Notes: generated by a model from the letters alone, not told the origin. Positions 1 to 9,664 are shown, counted from the first letter of the stretch. The stretch is DNA of 64,000 nt from Sphingomonas dokdonensis (GCF_002197685.1 NZ_NBBI01000001.1:682001-746000), one strand, 5' to 3'. Translations and numbers: made by a program.

Positions 1-101
1 TTTGATCGACGCCCGCGGTACAGATCGGTGTCGATCTCCTCCACATCGAGAAGGTCGACGAGGTCGGCGGCGAGCGCTTCGGGGCTGGGTATGTCGGTCA
101 T
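1..101 (-). CDS. tesB: Acyl-CoA thioesterase II, N-terminal fragment
   Basis: Only the first 33 codons are in the window; the gene continues past the left edge. The readable start has the LLDVEEIDTDLYRG pattern that opens TesB proteins (double-hotdog thioesterases that hydrolyse acyl-CoA to free acid and CoA in the cytoplasm). The ATG is at 99-101. It is the next gene downstream, on the same strand, of two acyl-CoA dehydrogenases, which fits a role in acyl-CoA turnover, but a strong hairpin separates it from them. The identification rests on a short N-terminus, so confidence is moderate. Confidence 0.7.
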   Translation of the reverse strand, partial: MTDIPSPEALAADLVDLLDVEEIDTDLYRGRRS

Positions 102-155
102 CGGTGCTCCCGCACCCGCAGTGATCCCCGGGCGCTTGCGGTGCGATTGGTAAAG

Positions 156-181
156 GCGCCCCTGCCGTTCGACAGGGGCGC
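156..181 (-). terminator. Rho-independent-like terminator after the first acyl-CoA dehydrogenase
   Basis: Perfect 9-bp GC-rich stem (156-164 with 173-181) around an 8-nt loop, followed on the minus strand by CTTTACC. It lies just after the stop codon of the minus-strand dehydrogenase that ends at 190. The T tract is short, so termination may be partial. Confidence 0.6.
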
Positions 182-189
182 TCGGTCGC

Positions 190-1317
190 TCAGTAGCCGG
201 CTGCCTTGGCGAGGCGATCGGCGTGGAAGTTCGCGTCACCGAACAGTTCGGCGAGGACGCGCTGGCGCTTCATGTAGAAACCGATGTCATATTCGTCGGT
301 CATGCCGATGCCGCCGTGCATCTGAACGCCTTCCTGCACGCTGAGCATCGTGGCGAGCCCGGTCATCGCCTTGGCGACCGAGACGGCGCTGTCGGCCTTG
401 TCATCGCCCGCGTCGAGCAGTTGCTGAGCCTTCAGCACGGCGGCGCGCGCCACTTCCATCTCGCTGTAGAGATGCGCGGCGCGGTGCTGGAGCGCCTGGA
501 AGGTGCCGATCAGCGTGCCGAACTGCTTGCGCTCCTTCAGATAGCCGACGGTCATGTCCATCGCGCCCGTGCCGACGCCCAGCATCTCGGCGGCGGCGCC
601 GACCTGGCCGGCGCGCAGCAGGCGGCCGAGCGGCGTGCGCCCCGCATCGACCTCGCCGATCACCGCATCGGCATCGACCTCGACCCCGTCGAACTCGATG
701 CGGGCAGCGATGCTGGCGTCGGTCAGCCGTTCGCCCGTGGCGGTCATGCCCGCGGCATCCTTCGGCACGGCGAACAGCGTGACGCCCTGTTCGTCGTCGG
801 CCGCGCCGGCCGTCCGGGCAGCGACGATCAGCACGTCGGCGACATGGCCATGCTGGACGAACTGCTTGGCACCGGTCAGTTTGAAGCCGTTGCCAGACCG
901 CTCGGCCTTCATCGCAACGGCGTTGCGGAACTTGGCGCCTTCGTCGATCGCCAGCGCGGCGACCGTCTCACCGGCAACGATCCCGGGGAACCAGCGGTCC
1001 GCATGCGGCGTGCCCTTCAGCGCCTCGACGGCGGCAACGGCGGTCTGAAGGAACGGCGATGGCGACAGGTTGCGGCCGATCTCTTCCAGCACGATGCCCG
1101 CCTCGACATGGCCGAGACCGAGCCCGCCCTGCGCCTCGTCGATCAGGATGCCGGTGAAGCCCATGTCGGCGAACTGCTTCCACAGGTCGCGCGAGAAGCC
1201 GGTCTGATCCTTGTCGTCCCGCAATTTGCGCATGTGGCTGACGGGGGCGGAATCCGCCACGAAATCGCGCGCGGTGTCGCGCAGCATGGTCTGATCTTCG
1301 TTCAGAAAAAGAGGCAT
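190..1317 (-). CDS. Acyl-CoA dehydrogenase family protein, probable partner subunit without catalytic Glu
   Basis: A 375-residue acyl-CoA dehydrogenase fold protein: helical N-terminal domain, a middle beta domain around GAKQFVQHG, and a C-terminal helical domain with the family MHGGIGMT motif. These flavoenzymes introduce the alpha-beta double bond into acyl-CoA. The C-terminus reads AELFGDANFH where many family members carry the catalytic Glu in an EGT-type motif, so that base seems absent here. It directly follows a second acyl-CoA dehydrogenase on the same strand (gap 134 bp with a hairpin). Paired ACADs of this kind form mixed heterotetramers in steroid side-chain degradation; assigning that arrangement here is inference. 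The start has an AAAGGGA Shine-Dalgarno 8 nt upstream. Confidence 0.85.
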   Translation of the reverse strand: MPLFLNEDQTMLRDTARDFVADSAPVSHMRKLRDDKDQTGFSRDLWKQFADMGFTGILIDEAQGGLGLGHVEAGIVLEEIGRNLSPSPFLQTAVAAVEALKGTPHADRWFPGIVAGETVAALAIDEGAKFRNAVAMKAERSGNGFKLTGAKQFVQHGHVADVLIVAARTAGAADDEQGVTLFAVPKDAAGMTATGERLTDASIAARIEFDGVEVDADAVIGEVDAGRTPLGRLLRAGQVGAAAEMLGVGTGAMDMTVGYLKERKQFGTLIGTFQALQHRAAHLYSEMEVARAAVLKAQQLLDAGDDKADSAVSVAKAMTGLATMLSVQEGVQMHGGIGMTDEYDIGFYMKRQRVLAELFGDANFHADRLAKAAGY

Positions 1318-1334
1318 CGTTGGTCCCTTTTACG

Positions 1335-1358
1335 CCCCGGCGCAGATGCGCGCCGGGG
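1335..1358 (-). other. Stable hairpin between two acyl-CoA dehydrogenase genes
   Basis: Perfect 9-bp stem (1335-1343 with 1350-1358) and a 6-nt loop in the 134-bp spacer, about 17 nt before the downstream ATG. There is no T tract on the minus strand, so it is more likely an mRNA processing or stabilising element, or chance in GC-rich DNA, than a terminator. Confidence 0.4.
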
Positions 1359-1451
1359 GAGGTGGGAAGCGGCGGCCGGCCAGAGTGAGCGCCACCTGCT
1401 TCCCGTTCATCGTCTGGCGAGCGCGCCCTCCCCGCAGGAAGGGCGAGCCGA

Positions 1452-2636
1452 TCACGCGCCCGGCAGCTCCAGGATGCGCTTCGAAATGATGTTGAGCTGT
1501 ACCTCGCTGGTGCCGCCCTCAATCGAGTTCGCCTTGGTGCGCAGCCAGTCGCGGGCCGGTGCACCGCCGCGCGACCGCTCGCTTTCCCATTCAAGGTTGT
1601 TCGAGCCGCCCGATGCCATCAGCAGCTCGTGCCGCGACTTGTTCAGCTCGGTCCCGTAGTACTTCATCATCGACGGTTGGGCAGGGTGCGCACGGCCGGC
1701 CTTCAATTCGTCAATGAAGCGTTCGGACTGGGCGGCGAACGCCTTGGAGCGGACCTCGAACTCGGCGATCTTGGCCCGCAGCAGCGGATCGGCGAGGCGG
1801 CCGTCGTGATCGAGGCCGACGGTCGCAATCGCGCCGTCGATCAGCGGGTTCTTGCCCCCGCCGCCAAGGCCCATGTTCGAGATCATCTCGCGCTCGTGCC
1901 CGAGCAGATACTTGGCGACGTCCCAGCCCTTGTTGAGCTCGCCGACCAGGTTTTCCTTGGGCACCTTCACATTGTCGAAGAAGGTTTCGCAGAAGGGCGA
2001 ATAGCCGCTGATCAGCAGGATCGGCTTGGTCGAGACGCCCGGCGTCTGCATATCGAACAGAACGAAGCTGATGCCGTTGTGCTTGTTGGTCTTGTCCGTC
2101 CGGACGAGGCAGAAGATCCAGTCGGCATGATTGGCGTAGCTGGTCCACACCTTCTGCCCGTTGACCAGGAAGTGATCGCCCTTGTCCTCCGCGCTCGTTG
2201 CGAGGCTGGCGAGGTCGGAGCCGGCGTTCGGCTCCGAATAGCCCTGGCACCAGCGGATCTCGCCGCGCGCGATCTTGGGCAGATGCTCCTTCTTCTGCTC
2301 TTCGGTGCCGTATTTCAGCAGCGCCGGCCCGAGCATCGAGATGCCGAAGGAGGACAGCGGGTTGCGGCACCGCAGCTTCGCCATTTCCTCGCGCAGGATC
2401 TTGGTTTCGGCGGCCGTCAGGCCGCCGCCGCCATATTCCTTGGGCCAATCGGGCACGGTCCAGCCCTTGGCGCCCATGGCATCCATCCACTGCTTCTGCG
2501 CCGGGGTCATGGCGCTCTGGTCGCGGCCACCCCAGACGCTGTCTTTTTCGCTGCGGATCGGCTCGCGCATCTCGGGCGGGCAGTTCGCCTCGAGCCACGC
2601 GCGCGTCTCGGCGCGGAACTGATCAAGATCGGTCAT
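1452..2636 (-). CDS. Acyl-CoA dehydrogenase, catalytically complete
   Basis: A 394-residue acyl-CoA dehydrogenase. It has the FAD/substrate segment with QGYSEPNAGSDLA, the middle domain around INGQ-type VNGQKVWTSYA, and near the C-terminus SIEGGTSEV with Glu373 in the position of the catalytic base. The start chosen is the ATG at 2634-2636, which overlaps the stop of the VOC gene by ATGA; the open frame extends much further upstream but that part has no family similarity. It is translationally coupled to the VOC and amidase genes. The FadE6/FadE17-like length suggests substrates other than straight short chains; the true substrate is unknown. Confidence 0.9.
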   Translation of the reverse strand: MTDLDQFRAETRAWLEANCPPEMREPIRSEKDSVWGGRDQSAMTPAQKQWMDAMGAKGWTVPDWPKEYGGGGLTAAETKILREEMAKLRCRNPLSSFGISMLGPALLKYGTEEQKKEHLPKIARGEIRWCQGYSEPNAGSDLASLATSAEDKGDHFLVNGQKVWTSYANHADWIFCLVRTDKTNKHNGISFVLFDMQTPGVSTKPILLISGYSPFCETFFDNVKVPKENLVGELNKGWDVAKYLLGHEREMISNMGLGGGGKNPLIDGAIATVGLDHDGRLADPLLRAKIAEFEVRSKAFAAQSERFIDELKAGRAHPAQPSMMKYYGTELNKSRHELLMASGGSNNLEWESERSRGGAPARDWLRTKANSIEGGTSEVQLNIISKRILELPGA

Positions 2637-3037
2637 TCGCTTGCTCCTTCGCGGGTCTTCTCGCGCAGATGTTGGATGAGTTCGATGGTGTGGCCTTCCG
2701 GATCGTCGAGGAAGGCGATGCGCATGCCGGGGAGATCCTCCGGCGGGCGAACGGCGATGCCACCGGCGGCGATCGCGCGATCCCAGGCAGCGTGGATGTC
2801 GCGGGTCGAGAGGCCGAGCGGCCCGTGATTGTCCCCGCGCACCAGCGTGCGGCCGTCGGTGTGGTGGTAGAGGACGAGCGTGAAGGGGTCGTCGGGAAGG
2901 CCGATCAGCACTTCCTCCAGGCCCGGCAGCACGATGCGGTTGCGCTCGGTGAAGCCGAACGCCTCGCCGTAGAAGGCGACGGCGCGCGGCAAATCCTCGA
3001 CGACGAGCTTGGTGAAGATGATGCGTCCGACCGTCAT
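2633..3037 (-). CDS. VOC (glyoxalase/bleomycin-resistance fold) family protein
   Basis: A 134-residue single-module VOC protein. Two beta-alpha-beta-beta-beta repeats can be followed: IIFTKLVVEDLPRAVAFY at the start, and MRIAFLDDPEGHTIELIQH at the end with the metal-ligand type Glu. VOC proteins bind a divalent metal and act as lyases, isomerases, dioxygenases or binding proteins; nothing here fixes the reaction. It overlaps the amidase stop and the dehydrogenase start by ATGA at each end, so all three are one translational unit, which suggests a role in the same catabolic route, for example on a ring- or branch-derived CoA ester. Confidence 0.8.
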   Translation of the reverse strand: MTVGRIIFTKLVVEDLPRAVAFYGEAFGFTERNRIVLPGLEEVLIGLPDDPFTLVLYHHTDGRTLVRGDNHGPLGLSTRDIHAAWDRAIAAGGIAVRPPEDLPGMRIAFLDDPEGHTIELIQHLREKTREGASE

Positions 3038-4356
3038 CGCGCGTCTCCTGCCGCATCGTGGATGTCGCGCGCCGCGGCGATGGCGGTACGGTCGGCGTAG
3101 AGGTCCGCAATCACCTGGACGCCGATCGGCAGCCCGTCGGCATCCTTGCCGATCGGCACGCTGGTGGCGGGCAGCATCGGGAAGGTGGCGAGGCCGGGAA
3201 AGACGAACTGATGAAAGAACTGCGTGTCCGCGCCATCGATCGACAGGCGACGCGTGGCCAGCGGCGTCGGATCGTGCGGGAAGGCCGTCATGCCGACGGT
3301 GGGAGCGATCACCGCATCATAGGTTTCGAACAGGCGACGCCACTGGCGCTGGTTGCGCGCCTGTTCGTCGTGGAGGTCGAGCCATGGTTCGAGCGCGGGG
3401 GCCGCCTCGCCGTCGGGACGTGGCGCACGGCGCGACATGGCGATGTTCAGCATCTGCCAATAGCCGGCGTGCTGGCGTTCGAGATCGGGCAGGAGATCGC
3501 TATCGGTGTCGACGGTGGCCCCGGTTTCGCGCAGCGCGTTTGCCACCCCTTCGAGCGCATCGACGATGGACTGCTGCACCTTGGCCATCGGATGGTTGGT
3601 GAGGAGCAGGAAGCGCCACTCGCTGCCGTGGCGCCGTGCCGGCGCGAGCGGGTGATCGGCCACGACGCCGAGCGCCGTTTCGAGATCGTCAGCGTCGCGC
3701 GCCATCGGGCCGAGCACCGACAGGACGGTGCGCGCCCCATCGGTGCCGGGCATGGTATGGCCCTCGGTAGGAATGACACCCCAGGTGGTCTTGTGCCCCC
3801 ACACGCCGTTGAAGGCGGCGGGGACGCGGATCGAGCCGCCGATGTCGGAACCGAATTCTAACGGGACCATCCCGGCGGCAAGCGCCACCGCCGATCCGCC
3901 GGACGATCCGCCGGCGACCCGATCGGGGTTCACCGCATTGTTGGTGCGGCCATAGACCGGATTGTCGGACTGGAGATCGGACAAGGCCGGGGGCACGTTG
4001 GTCTTGCCCAGGATGATCGCGCCGGCCGCCTTCAGCCGGCGAACGGTGACCGCGTCTTCGCCAGCGATGAAATCGCGATGCTCGGCAAAGCCGAAGGTGG
4101 TCGGCAGGCCGGCGACGTCGTAGCTTTCCTTGATCGTCATCGGCACGCCGAGCAGCGGGCCATCGAACCCGCCCGCGATGCGCGCGTCGAGCGCGGCAGC
4201 GGCGGCGCGGGCGCGATCGAAATCACGCACCACGATGGCGTTGAGCGGCCCGTCGCGTTCCTCGATCCGGGCGATCGCCGCCTCTGTTTCCGCCAGCGCC
4301 GTGGTGGCGCCGGAGCGGACCGCCGCGGCAGTCTGGAGGGCGGTGCGCTCAGTCAT
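3034..4356 (-). CDS. Amidase (amidase-signature family)
   Basis: A 440-residue amidase-signature hydrolase, cleaving an amide to acid and amine. The Ser-cisSer-Lys triad is visible: Lys76 in TIKESYD, Ser151 in GGSSGGSA and nucleophile Ser175 in GSDIGGSIRVPA, with the 24-residue spacing between the two serines seen in FAAH. The start is the ATG at 4354-4356, preceded by AGGAG at 9 nt; a longer frame upstream adds 18 unlikely residues. It is the first gene of the coupled amidase-VOC-dehydrogenase unit. It is not GatA by context, since no gatB or gatC neighbours are present. The substrate is unknown. Confidence 0.88.
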   Translation of the reverse strand: MTERTALQTAAAVRSGATTALAETEAAIARIEERDGPLNAIVVRDFDRARAAAAALDARIAGGFDGPLLGVPMTIKESYDVAGLPTTFGFAEHRDFIAGEDAVTVRRLKAAGAIILGKTNVPPALSDLQSDNPVYGRTNNAVNPDRVAGGSSGGSAVALAAGMVPLEFGSDIGGSIRVPAAFNGVWGHKTTWGVIPTEGHTMPGTDGARTVLSVLGPMARDADDLETALGVVADHPLAPARRHGSEWRFLLLTNHPMAKVQQSIVDALEGVANALRETGATVDTDSDLLPDLERQHAGYWQMLNIAMSRRAPRPDGEAAPALEPWLDLHDEQARNQRQWRRLFETYDAVIAPTVGMTAFPHDPTPLATRRLSIDGADTQFFHQFVFPGLATFPMLPATSVPIGKDADGLPIGVQVIADLYADRTAIAAARDIHDAAGDAR

Positions 4357-4461
4357 GGCCGGAGGCTCCTGTGCCCGCCTGACCGGCGCGCGCGAGCACG
4401 CCAGCCGCACAAGCGGGGAGGCGGCACCACGTAGCGGCGGGCAGGGCGGGGCACGTTGCGG

Positions 4462-6495
4462 TCACTTCAGCGCGCTGCCAGACTCGGCGGCGGTCTTCAG
4501 GCTCTCGGCGACCTTGAACTTATGCTTTTCAAGACCTTCGACGACCTTCTTCAGGCCGACTTCGTTCTGCGCCCAGAACATCGGGCCGCCGCGATAGACC
4601 GGCCAGCCATAGCCCATGATCCAGACGACATCCACGTCGCTGGCGCGCTGGGCCTTGCCCTCTTCGAGGATCAGCGCGCCTTCGTTGACCATCGGGTACA
4701 AAGTACGCTCGACGATCTCCTGATCGGTGATCTCGCGCTTGGGCAGGTTCGATTTGGCGCGGAACTCCTCGATGATCTCGAGCGCGCGCGGGCTCGGCGT
4801 GGCGTTGCGCTTCTCGTCGTAATCGTAATAGCCCGCGCCCTTCTTCTGGCCCCAGCGGCCCTCGGCGGCGAGTGCATCGCGGATGCTCTCGATCCGGCTC
4901 GGATCGCGGTGCCAGCCGATGTCGACGCCGGCGAGGTCGGCCATCTGGAACGGGCCCATCGGCATGCCGAAGTCGGTGTGGACCTTGTCGATCTGCTGCG
5001 GGGTCGCGCCTTCCATGAGGAGCTTGTTCGCCTCGATCTGGCGCGGGCTCAGCATGCGATTGCCAATGAAGCCGTGGCAGACGCCGGCGACCACCGCGAC
5101 CTTCTTGATCTTCTTGGCAAGCGCCATGACGGTGGCGAGCACGTCCTTGGCGGTCTTCTCGCCGCGCACCACTTCGAGCAGGCGCATGACGTTGGCGGGT
5201 GAGAAGAAGTGCATGCCGACCACGTCCTCGGGACGCTTCGTCACCGCGGCGATCTCGTCGACGTTGAGATAGCTGGTGTTCGACGCCAGGATCGCGCCGG
5301 GCTTAGCAATGGCGTCGAGCTTGGTGAACAGCTCCTTCTTGACGTCCATATTCTCATACACCGCCTCGATGATGAGATCGCAGTCGGCGAGGTCATCGAG
5401 GCTGAGCGTCGGGGTGAGCAGGCCCATCGCCTTTTCCGGCGCATCGGGCTTGATCCGGCCCTTGGCGGCCGACGCCTCGTAATTCTTGCGCATCACGCCG
5501 GTGCCGCGATCGAGCGCGTCCTGCTGCATCTCGACGATGGTGACGGCGATGCCTGCCGACAGGAAGTTCATCGAAATACCGCCGCCCATCGTGCCGGCGC
5601 CGATCACGCCGACCTTGTTGATCGGGCGCAGCTGCGTCGTCTTCGGATCGACGTCGTCGATTTTCGCGGCCTGGCGCTCGGCGAAGAACAAGTGGCGCTG
5701 CGCGGCGGATTGGGTGCCCTCCATCAGCTTGACGAACTCGGTGCGCTCGAACTTCAGGCCCTCATCGAACGGCAGCTCGCTGGCTGCGACGACGCAAGCG
5801 ATGTTGGCGGCGGGTGCATCGAAGCCGCGCATTCGGCGACCATGCTTCTTCTTGAATTCCTCGACCGCCTGCGGGTCCGGCGCGACCGTCTTGTCGCGCA
5901 CGCGCGGGATCGGCTTCTTGTCGGCGATCTCGCGCGCAAAGGCGATCGCGTCCGCCTCCAGCGAGTCCTCGCCAACCACGCGGTCGACCAGCCCGACCTC
6001 GGCCGCCTTCTTCGCCGGGATCGGATCGCCGATCGCAACCATCTCGATCGCCGCCTTCACGCCGACGATTCGCGGCAGGCGCTGCGTGCCGCCAGCACCG
6101 GGCAGCAGGCCGAGCTTCACCTCCGGCAGGCCCATCACCGCCGATGGTACCGCCACGCGATAATGGCAGGCGAGCGCGACCTCGCAGCCGCCGCCGAGCG
6201 CCGTGCCGTGGATCGCGGCGACGATCGGCTTTTCGCTCGAATCCATCATCACGATCACGTCCTGCAGCGACGCGCCCTTAGGCGGCTTGCCGAACTCGGT
6301 GATGTCCGCGCCGGCGAAGAAGGTTTTGCCGTCACAGCGGATCACCATCGCCTTGATGGCGGGATCGTTGATCCCCATGCTGACACCCTCGTTCAGCCCA
6401 TCGCGCACGCCAGCGCCCAGCGCGTTGACCGGCGGGGAATCGGAAATGATGACGAGGACATCGTCGTGGCGCTCGAAACGGACGGGGGAAGTCAT
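4462..6495 (-). CDS. Multifunctional enoyl-CoA hydratase / 3-hydroxyacyl-CoA dehydrogenase
   Basis: A 677-residue fusion for beta-oxidation. Residues 1-190 are a crotonase domain (oxyanion AGADIT, catalytic-type Glu105 in GGGCEVALA and Glu125 in [10 protein letters not shown]); from about 295 a Rossmann fold with GAGTMG (299-304) binds NAD; a catalytic HFFSPAN and two C-terminal 3HCDH domains follow. It hydrates 2-enoyl-CoA and oxidises 3-hydroxyacyl-CoA. It resembles the FadB/FadJ and peroxisomal bifunctional enzymes, but no thiolase (fadA) gene is adjacent, so I give no symbol. It lies 105 bp upstream of the amidase on the same strand and probably shares the island's transcript. Confidence 0.92.
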   Translation of the reverse strand: MTSPVRFERHDDVLVIISDSPPVNALGAGVRDGLNEGVSMGINDPAIKAMVIRCDGKTFFAGADITEFGKPPKGASLQDVIVMMDSSEKPIVAAIHGTALGGGCEVALACHYRVAVPSAVMGLPEVKLGLLPGAGGTQRLPRIVGVKAAIEMVAIGDPIPAKKAAEVGLVDRVVGEDSLEADAIAFAREIADKKPIPRVRDKTVAPDPQAVEEFKKKHGRRMRGFDAPAANIACVVAASELPFDEGLKFERTEFVKLMEGTQSAAQRHLFFAERQAAKIDDVDPKTTQLRPINKVGVIGAGTMGGGISMNFLSAGIAVTIVEMQQDALDRGTGVMRKNYEASAAKGRIKPDAPEKAMGLLTPTLSLDDLADCDLIIEAVYENMDVKKELFTKLDAIAKPGAILASNTSYLNVDEIAAVTKRPEDVVGMHFFSPANVMRLLEVVRGEKTAKDVLATVMALAKKIKKVAVVAGVCHGFIGNRMLSPRQIEANKLLMEGATPQQIDKVHTDFGMPMGPFQMADLAGVDIGWHRDPSRIESIRDALAAEGRWGQKKGAGYYDYDEKRNATPSPRALEIIEEFRAKSNLPKREITDQEIVERTLYPMVNEGALILEEGKAQRASDVDVVWIMGYGWPVYRGGPMFWAQNEVGLKKVVEGLEKHKFKVAESLKTAAESGSALK

Positions 6496-6555
6496 TGTGC
6501 AATCGTCTCCAATTCCAGGTGGCGGTAAGAGCCGGAAGGGCCCGGACCGTAGCGT

Positions 6556-7779
6556 TCAGTTAAGCGCGGAATAGATCATCGTCTTGAGTTCGCGCCGGAT
6601 GGGATAGATCATGCTCGGCGACAGCTGCGTCATGAACACCATGGACAGCCGTTCGACCGGATCGATGAAAAAGGCGGTCGAGAACATGCCGCCCCAATAA
6701 TATTCGCCGACGCTCCCCGGCATCATCGAGCGGGCAGTGTCGATCGTCACGGCAAAGCCCAGGCCGAAGCCGGTGCCGGCATTCTGCGTCTCGCTGAACA
6801 GCGACTTCGACATGGCCGACAGATCGGCGCCGTTCGGCAGATGGTTCTGCGTCATCAGCTGGATCGTCTTGCGGCCGAGGATGCGCACGCCGTCGAGCGT
6901 GCCGCCATTGAGGCACATCTGGCAGAAGCGGTTATAATCCAGCGCGGTGGAAACGAGCCCGCCGCCGCCGGATACCAGCGTGAACGGCTTGGACCACATG
7001 CTCTCCTCGGCCCGGTCGAACATCACGCGGCCCTTGCCCGGCACCAGCGTGTAGCAGTCCACGAGCCGGTCGAGCTTCTCGCTCGGCACGGTAAAGCCGG
7101 TGTCGTTCATGCCCAGCGGCTTGAAAATGCGTTGTTCGAAAAATTCGGGCAGCGACATGCCCGACACGCGCTGCACGACGGCGCCCAGCACGTCGGTCGA
7201 CACCGAATAGTTCCAGCTCGTCCCCGGCGAGAATTCCAGCGGCAGCTTGCCCAATTCGGCGACAAAACCGTCGAGATCGTGATTGCCGTGCCAATTCTCG
7301 AGCTTCAGCTCGCGATGCGCGGCATCGATGTTGGAACGGTTCTGGAAACCGTAGGTGAGGCCGGAGGTGTGGCGCAGCAGGTCAACCATGCGCATTGGTT
7401 CGTCGGTCGGCCGCGTCATGAACGGCACGCCCGCGCCGCCGCCGGCGTACACGCCCAGCTTCTTGAACTCGGGCAGGACGTGATGGACCGGCGTATCGAG
7501 CGCGACCTTGCACTCCTCCACAAGCATCATGAACGCCACCGACGTGATCGGTTTCGTCATGGAGGCGATACGGAACATGCTGCCGTCGTCGATCGTCGCC
7601 GCGCCGCCCTCGCGCGCTTTGCCCTGCGAGGAAAAGTGCACGATCTCGCCATCGCGCGACACCAGAAGCTGGGTGTGCGGGAACTCGCCCGAATCGAGGT
7701 ACCGTTCTTTCAGGAACGTATCGATCGCGGCAAGGCGCTCGCCATCAAACCCGTGCTTCTTCGGTGATGCGATCTTCAT
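6556..7779 (-). CDS. Serine hydrolase, class C beta-lactamase / esterase EstB fold
   Basis: A 407-residue serine hydrolase. It has Ser73-x-x-Lys76 in IASMTKP, the Tyr motif as Tyr191-Ser-Val in WNYSV, and a C-terminal WGG strand motif instead of KTG. These are marks of the EstB-type esterases and D-aminopeptidase relatives more than true AmpC. There is no signal peptide (it starts MKIASPKKHG), so the enzyme is probably cytoplasmic and acts as an esterase or lactonase. It is the first gene of the minus-strand acyl-CoA run and shares a 115-bp divergent promoter region with the acyl-CoA synthetase. Beta-lactam resistance should not be inferred. Confidence 0.85.
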   Translation of the reverse strand: MKIASPKKHGFDGERLAAIDTFLKERYLDSGEFPHTQLLVSRDGEIVHFSSQGKAREGGAATIDDGSMFRIASMTKPITSVAFMMLVEECKVALDTPVHHVLPEFKKLGVYAGGGAGVPFMTRPTDEPMRMVDLLRHTSGLTYGFQNRSNIDAAHRELKLENWHGNHDLDGFVAELGKLPLEFSPGTSWNYSVSTDVLGAVVQRVSGMSLPEFFEQRIFKPLGMNDTGFTVPSEKLDRLVDCYTLVPGKGRVMFDRAEESMWSKPFTLVSGGGGLVSTALDYNRFCQMCLNGGTLDGVRILGRKTIQLMTQNHLPNGADLSAMSKSLFSETQNAGTGFGLGFAVTIDTARSMMPGSVGEYYWGGMFSTAFFIDPVERLSMVFMTQLSPSMIYPIRRELKTMIYSALN

Positions 7780-7894
7780 GGCCCCTCCATACCCCGGCTT
7801 CTAATTGCGCCTCTTCCTATCGCTTGAGCGGGCGCGGAATCAATCCTAACGTGACGCGGCAAGCGAGTGAATTTTACGCGTGGGAGAATCTGAC

Positions 7895-9625
7895 GTGGCG
7901 ACGCAACCTCAACCTGCATCCTGGCCCGCCATGTCGGTGAAGGAAGCCGAAGCGGTGCTGACCGCGCCGGGCGCGAAGTTCGAGATGGAAACGGTAACGA
8001 TCCGCGGCGTGCCGACGCGCGTGTGGAAGAATGCGCCGCCGCACATGGCCGCGCTCGTTGCGCTGTCGCAGACGCATGGCGAGCGGCTGGCAACGATCTA
8101 CGAGGATGAGCGGGTCAGCTACGATGCGCAGTTCCGCGCGATCGCGGCACTTGCGGCCGATCTCGCCGCGGGCGGGGTGAAAAAGGGCGACCGCGTGGCG
8201 CTGGCGATGCGCAACCTGCCGGAATGGATCGTCGCCTTTTTCGCCATCACCGTGTCCGGCGCCGTCGCGGTGCCGCTCAACGCGTGGTGGACGGGCGACG
8301 AGCTGGCATACGGCCTGGAGGACTCCGGCGCCACCGTGCTGATTGCCGATGACGAGCGGTGGGAGCGGATCGCCCCGCTCCGCGCGCAACTGCCGGGTCT
8401 CCGCCGCGTGCTCGTCAGCCGCGCCGCCGCCCCGCTGGAAGGCGCGGAGCGGTTGGAAGAGGTGATCGGCATCCCGCAGGACTGGGCGCACCTGCCCGCC
8501 GGCGCGCTGCCCGATGCCGCGCTCGAGCCCGAGGACGAGGCCACGATCCTCTACACCAGCGGCACGACCGGCAAGCCGAAGGGCGCGCTTGGCACGCATC
8601 GCAATTTCATGACCAACATCCTGTCGACCGGCTATGCCATGTCGCGGTCGATCCTCCGCCGCGGCGATCCGCTGCCCGAGCCGAGCCAGAAGGTCGCGTT
8701 GACGGTGATCCCGCTGTTCCATGCGACCGCGCTGTCCTCCGGCCTGATGGGCGCGATGGCGGCAGGCCACACCATTATCTACATGCGCAAGTTCGAGGCC
8801 GTTCGCGCGATGGAGATCATCGAGCGCGAAAAGGTGAACTCCACCGGCGGCGTGCCGACCATCGCCTGGCAGCTGCTCGAGCACCCGGATCGGCACCGCT
8901 ACGACCTCTCCAGCCTTGAAACGATCGGCTACGGCGGTGCGCCGTCCGCGCCCGAGCTGGTGCGCAAGATCGCCGCCGAGCTGAAGTCCGCGCCCGGCAA
9001 CGGCTGGGGCATGACGGAGACCACTGCCACCGTCACCACGCACTCGGGCGAGGATTACCTCCACCGCCCCGAAAGCTGCGGCCCCGCCGTCGCGGTCGCC
9101 GATCTGAAGGTGACCGACGGCGACGGGCGCGAACTGCCGCCGGGTGAGGTGGGCGAGCTGTGGGCGCGCGGGCCGATGATCGTGAAGGGTTATTGGAACA
9201 AGCCCGAAGCGACCGCCACCACCTTTGTCGACGGTTGGGTGCGCACCGGCGATCTCGCGCGGCTCGACGAAGAGGGTTTCTGTTTCATCGTCGATCGCGC
9301 CAAGGACATGGTGATCCGCGGCGGCGAGAACATCTATTCGAGCGAGGTCGAGAACGTCCTCTACGATCACCCTGCCGTCACTGATTGCGCGCTGATCGGC
9401 ATTCCGCATCGCACGCTGGGCGAGGAGCCGGCCGCCATTGTTCACCTCGCGCCGGGCACGACGGCAAGCGAGGCGGAGCTTCAGGCATGGGTCCGCGATC
9501 GGCTGGCCGCCTTCAAGGTGCCGGTCGCGATCCGCTTCTGCGACGAAATGCTGCCGCGCAACGCCAACGGCAAAATCCTGAAGCGCGATTTGAAGGAGCT
9601 GTTCGAGGATCGCGCCGCCGCCTGA
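7895..9625 (+). CDS. Acyl-CoA synthetase (AMP-forming)
   Basis: A 576-residue ANL-superfamily ligase that activates a carboxylic acid to acyl-CoA through an acyl-adenylate. Motifs in order: the P-loop YTSGTTGKPKG at 220-230, the GYGGAPS acyl-site loop, GWGMTET, the hinge TGDLARLDEEG, RGGENIYSSE, and catalytic Lys560 in NGKILKR. The chosen start is GTG 7895, with GGGAG placed 9 nt before it; an in-frame GTG at 7880 lies before that Shine-Dalgarno, and ATG 7931 is a third option. It is divergent from the serine hydrolase and presumably loads substrates for the neighbouring dehydrogenases and hydratase. The substrate class (medium-chain or aryl acid) cannot be read from sequence alone. Confidence 0.9.
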   Translation: MATQPQPASWPAMSVKEAEAVLTAPGAKFEMETVTIRGVPTRVWKNAPPHMAALVALSQTHGERLATIYEDERVSYDAQFRAIAALAADLAAGGVKKGDRVALAMRNLPEWIVAFFAITVSGAVAVPLNAWWTGDELAYGLEDSGATVLIADDERWERIAPLRAQLPGLRRVLVSRAAAPLEGAERLEEVIGIPQDWAHLPAGALPDAALEPEDEATILYTSGTTGKPKGALGTHRNFMTNILSTGYAMSRSILRRGDPLPEPSQKVALTVIPLFHATALSSGLMGAMAAGHTIIYMRKFEAVRAMEIIEREKVNSTGGVPTIAWQLLEHPDRHRYDLSSLETIGYGGAPSAPELVRKIAAELKSAPGNGWGMTETTATVTTHSGEDYLHRPESCGPAVAVADLKVTDGDGRELPPGEVGELWARGPMIVKGYWNKPEATATTFVDGWVRTGDLARLDEEGFCFIVDRAKDMVIRGGENIYSSEVENVLYDHPAVTDCALIGIPHRTLGEEPAAIVHLAPGTTASEAELQAWVRDRLAAFKVPVAIRFCDEMLPRNANGKILKRDLKELFEDRAAA

Positions 9626-9664
9626 AGCGTTACAGTGGCGGAACGAGGGGTCTTGTGAAGTCAC

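Noticed and set aside
6556-7779. AmpC-type beta-lactamase
   Set aside because: There is no signal peptide, no YxN and no KTG motif; an esterase is more likely.
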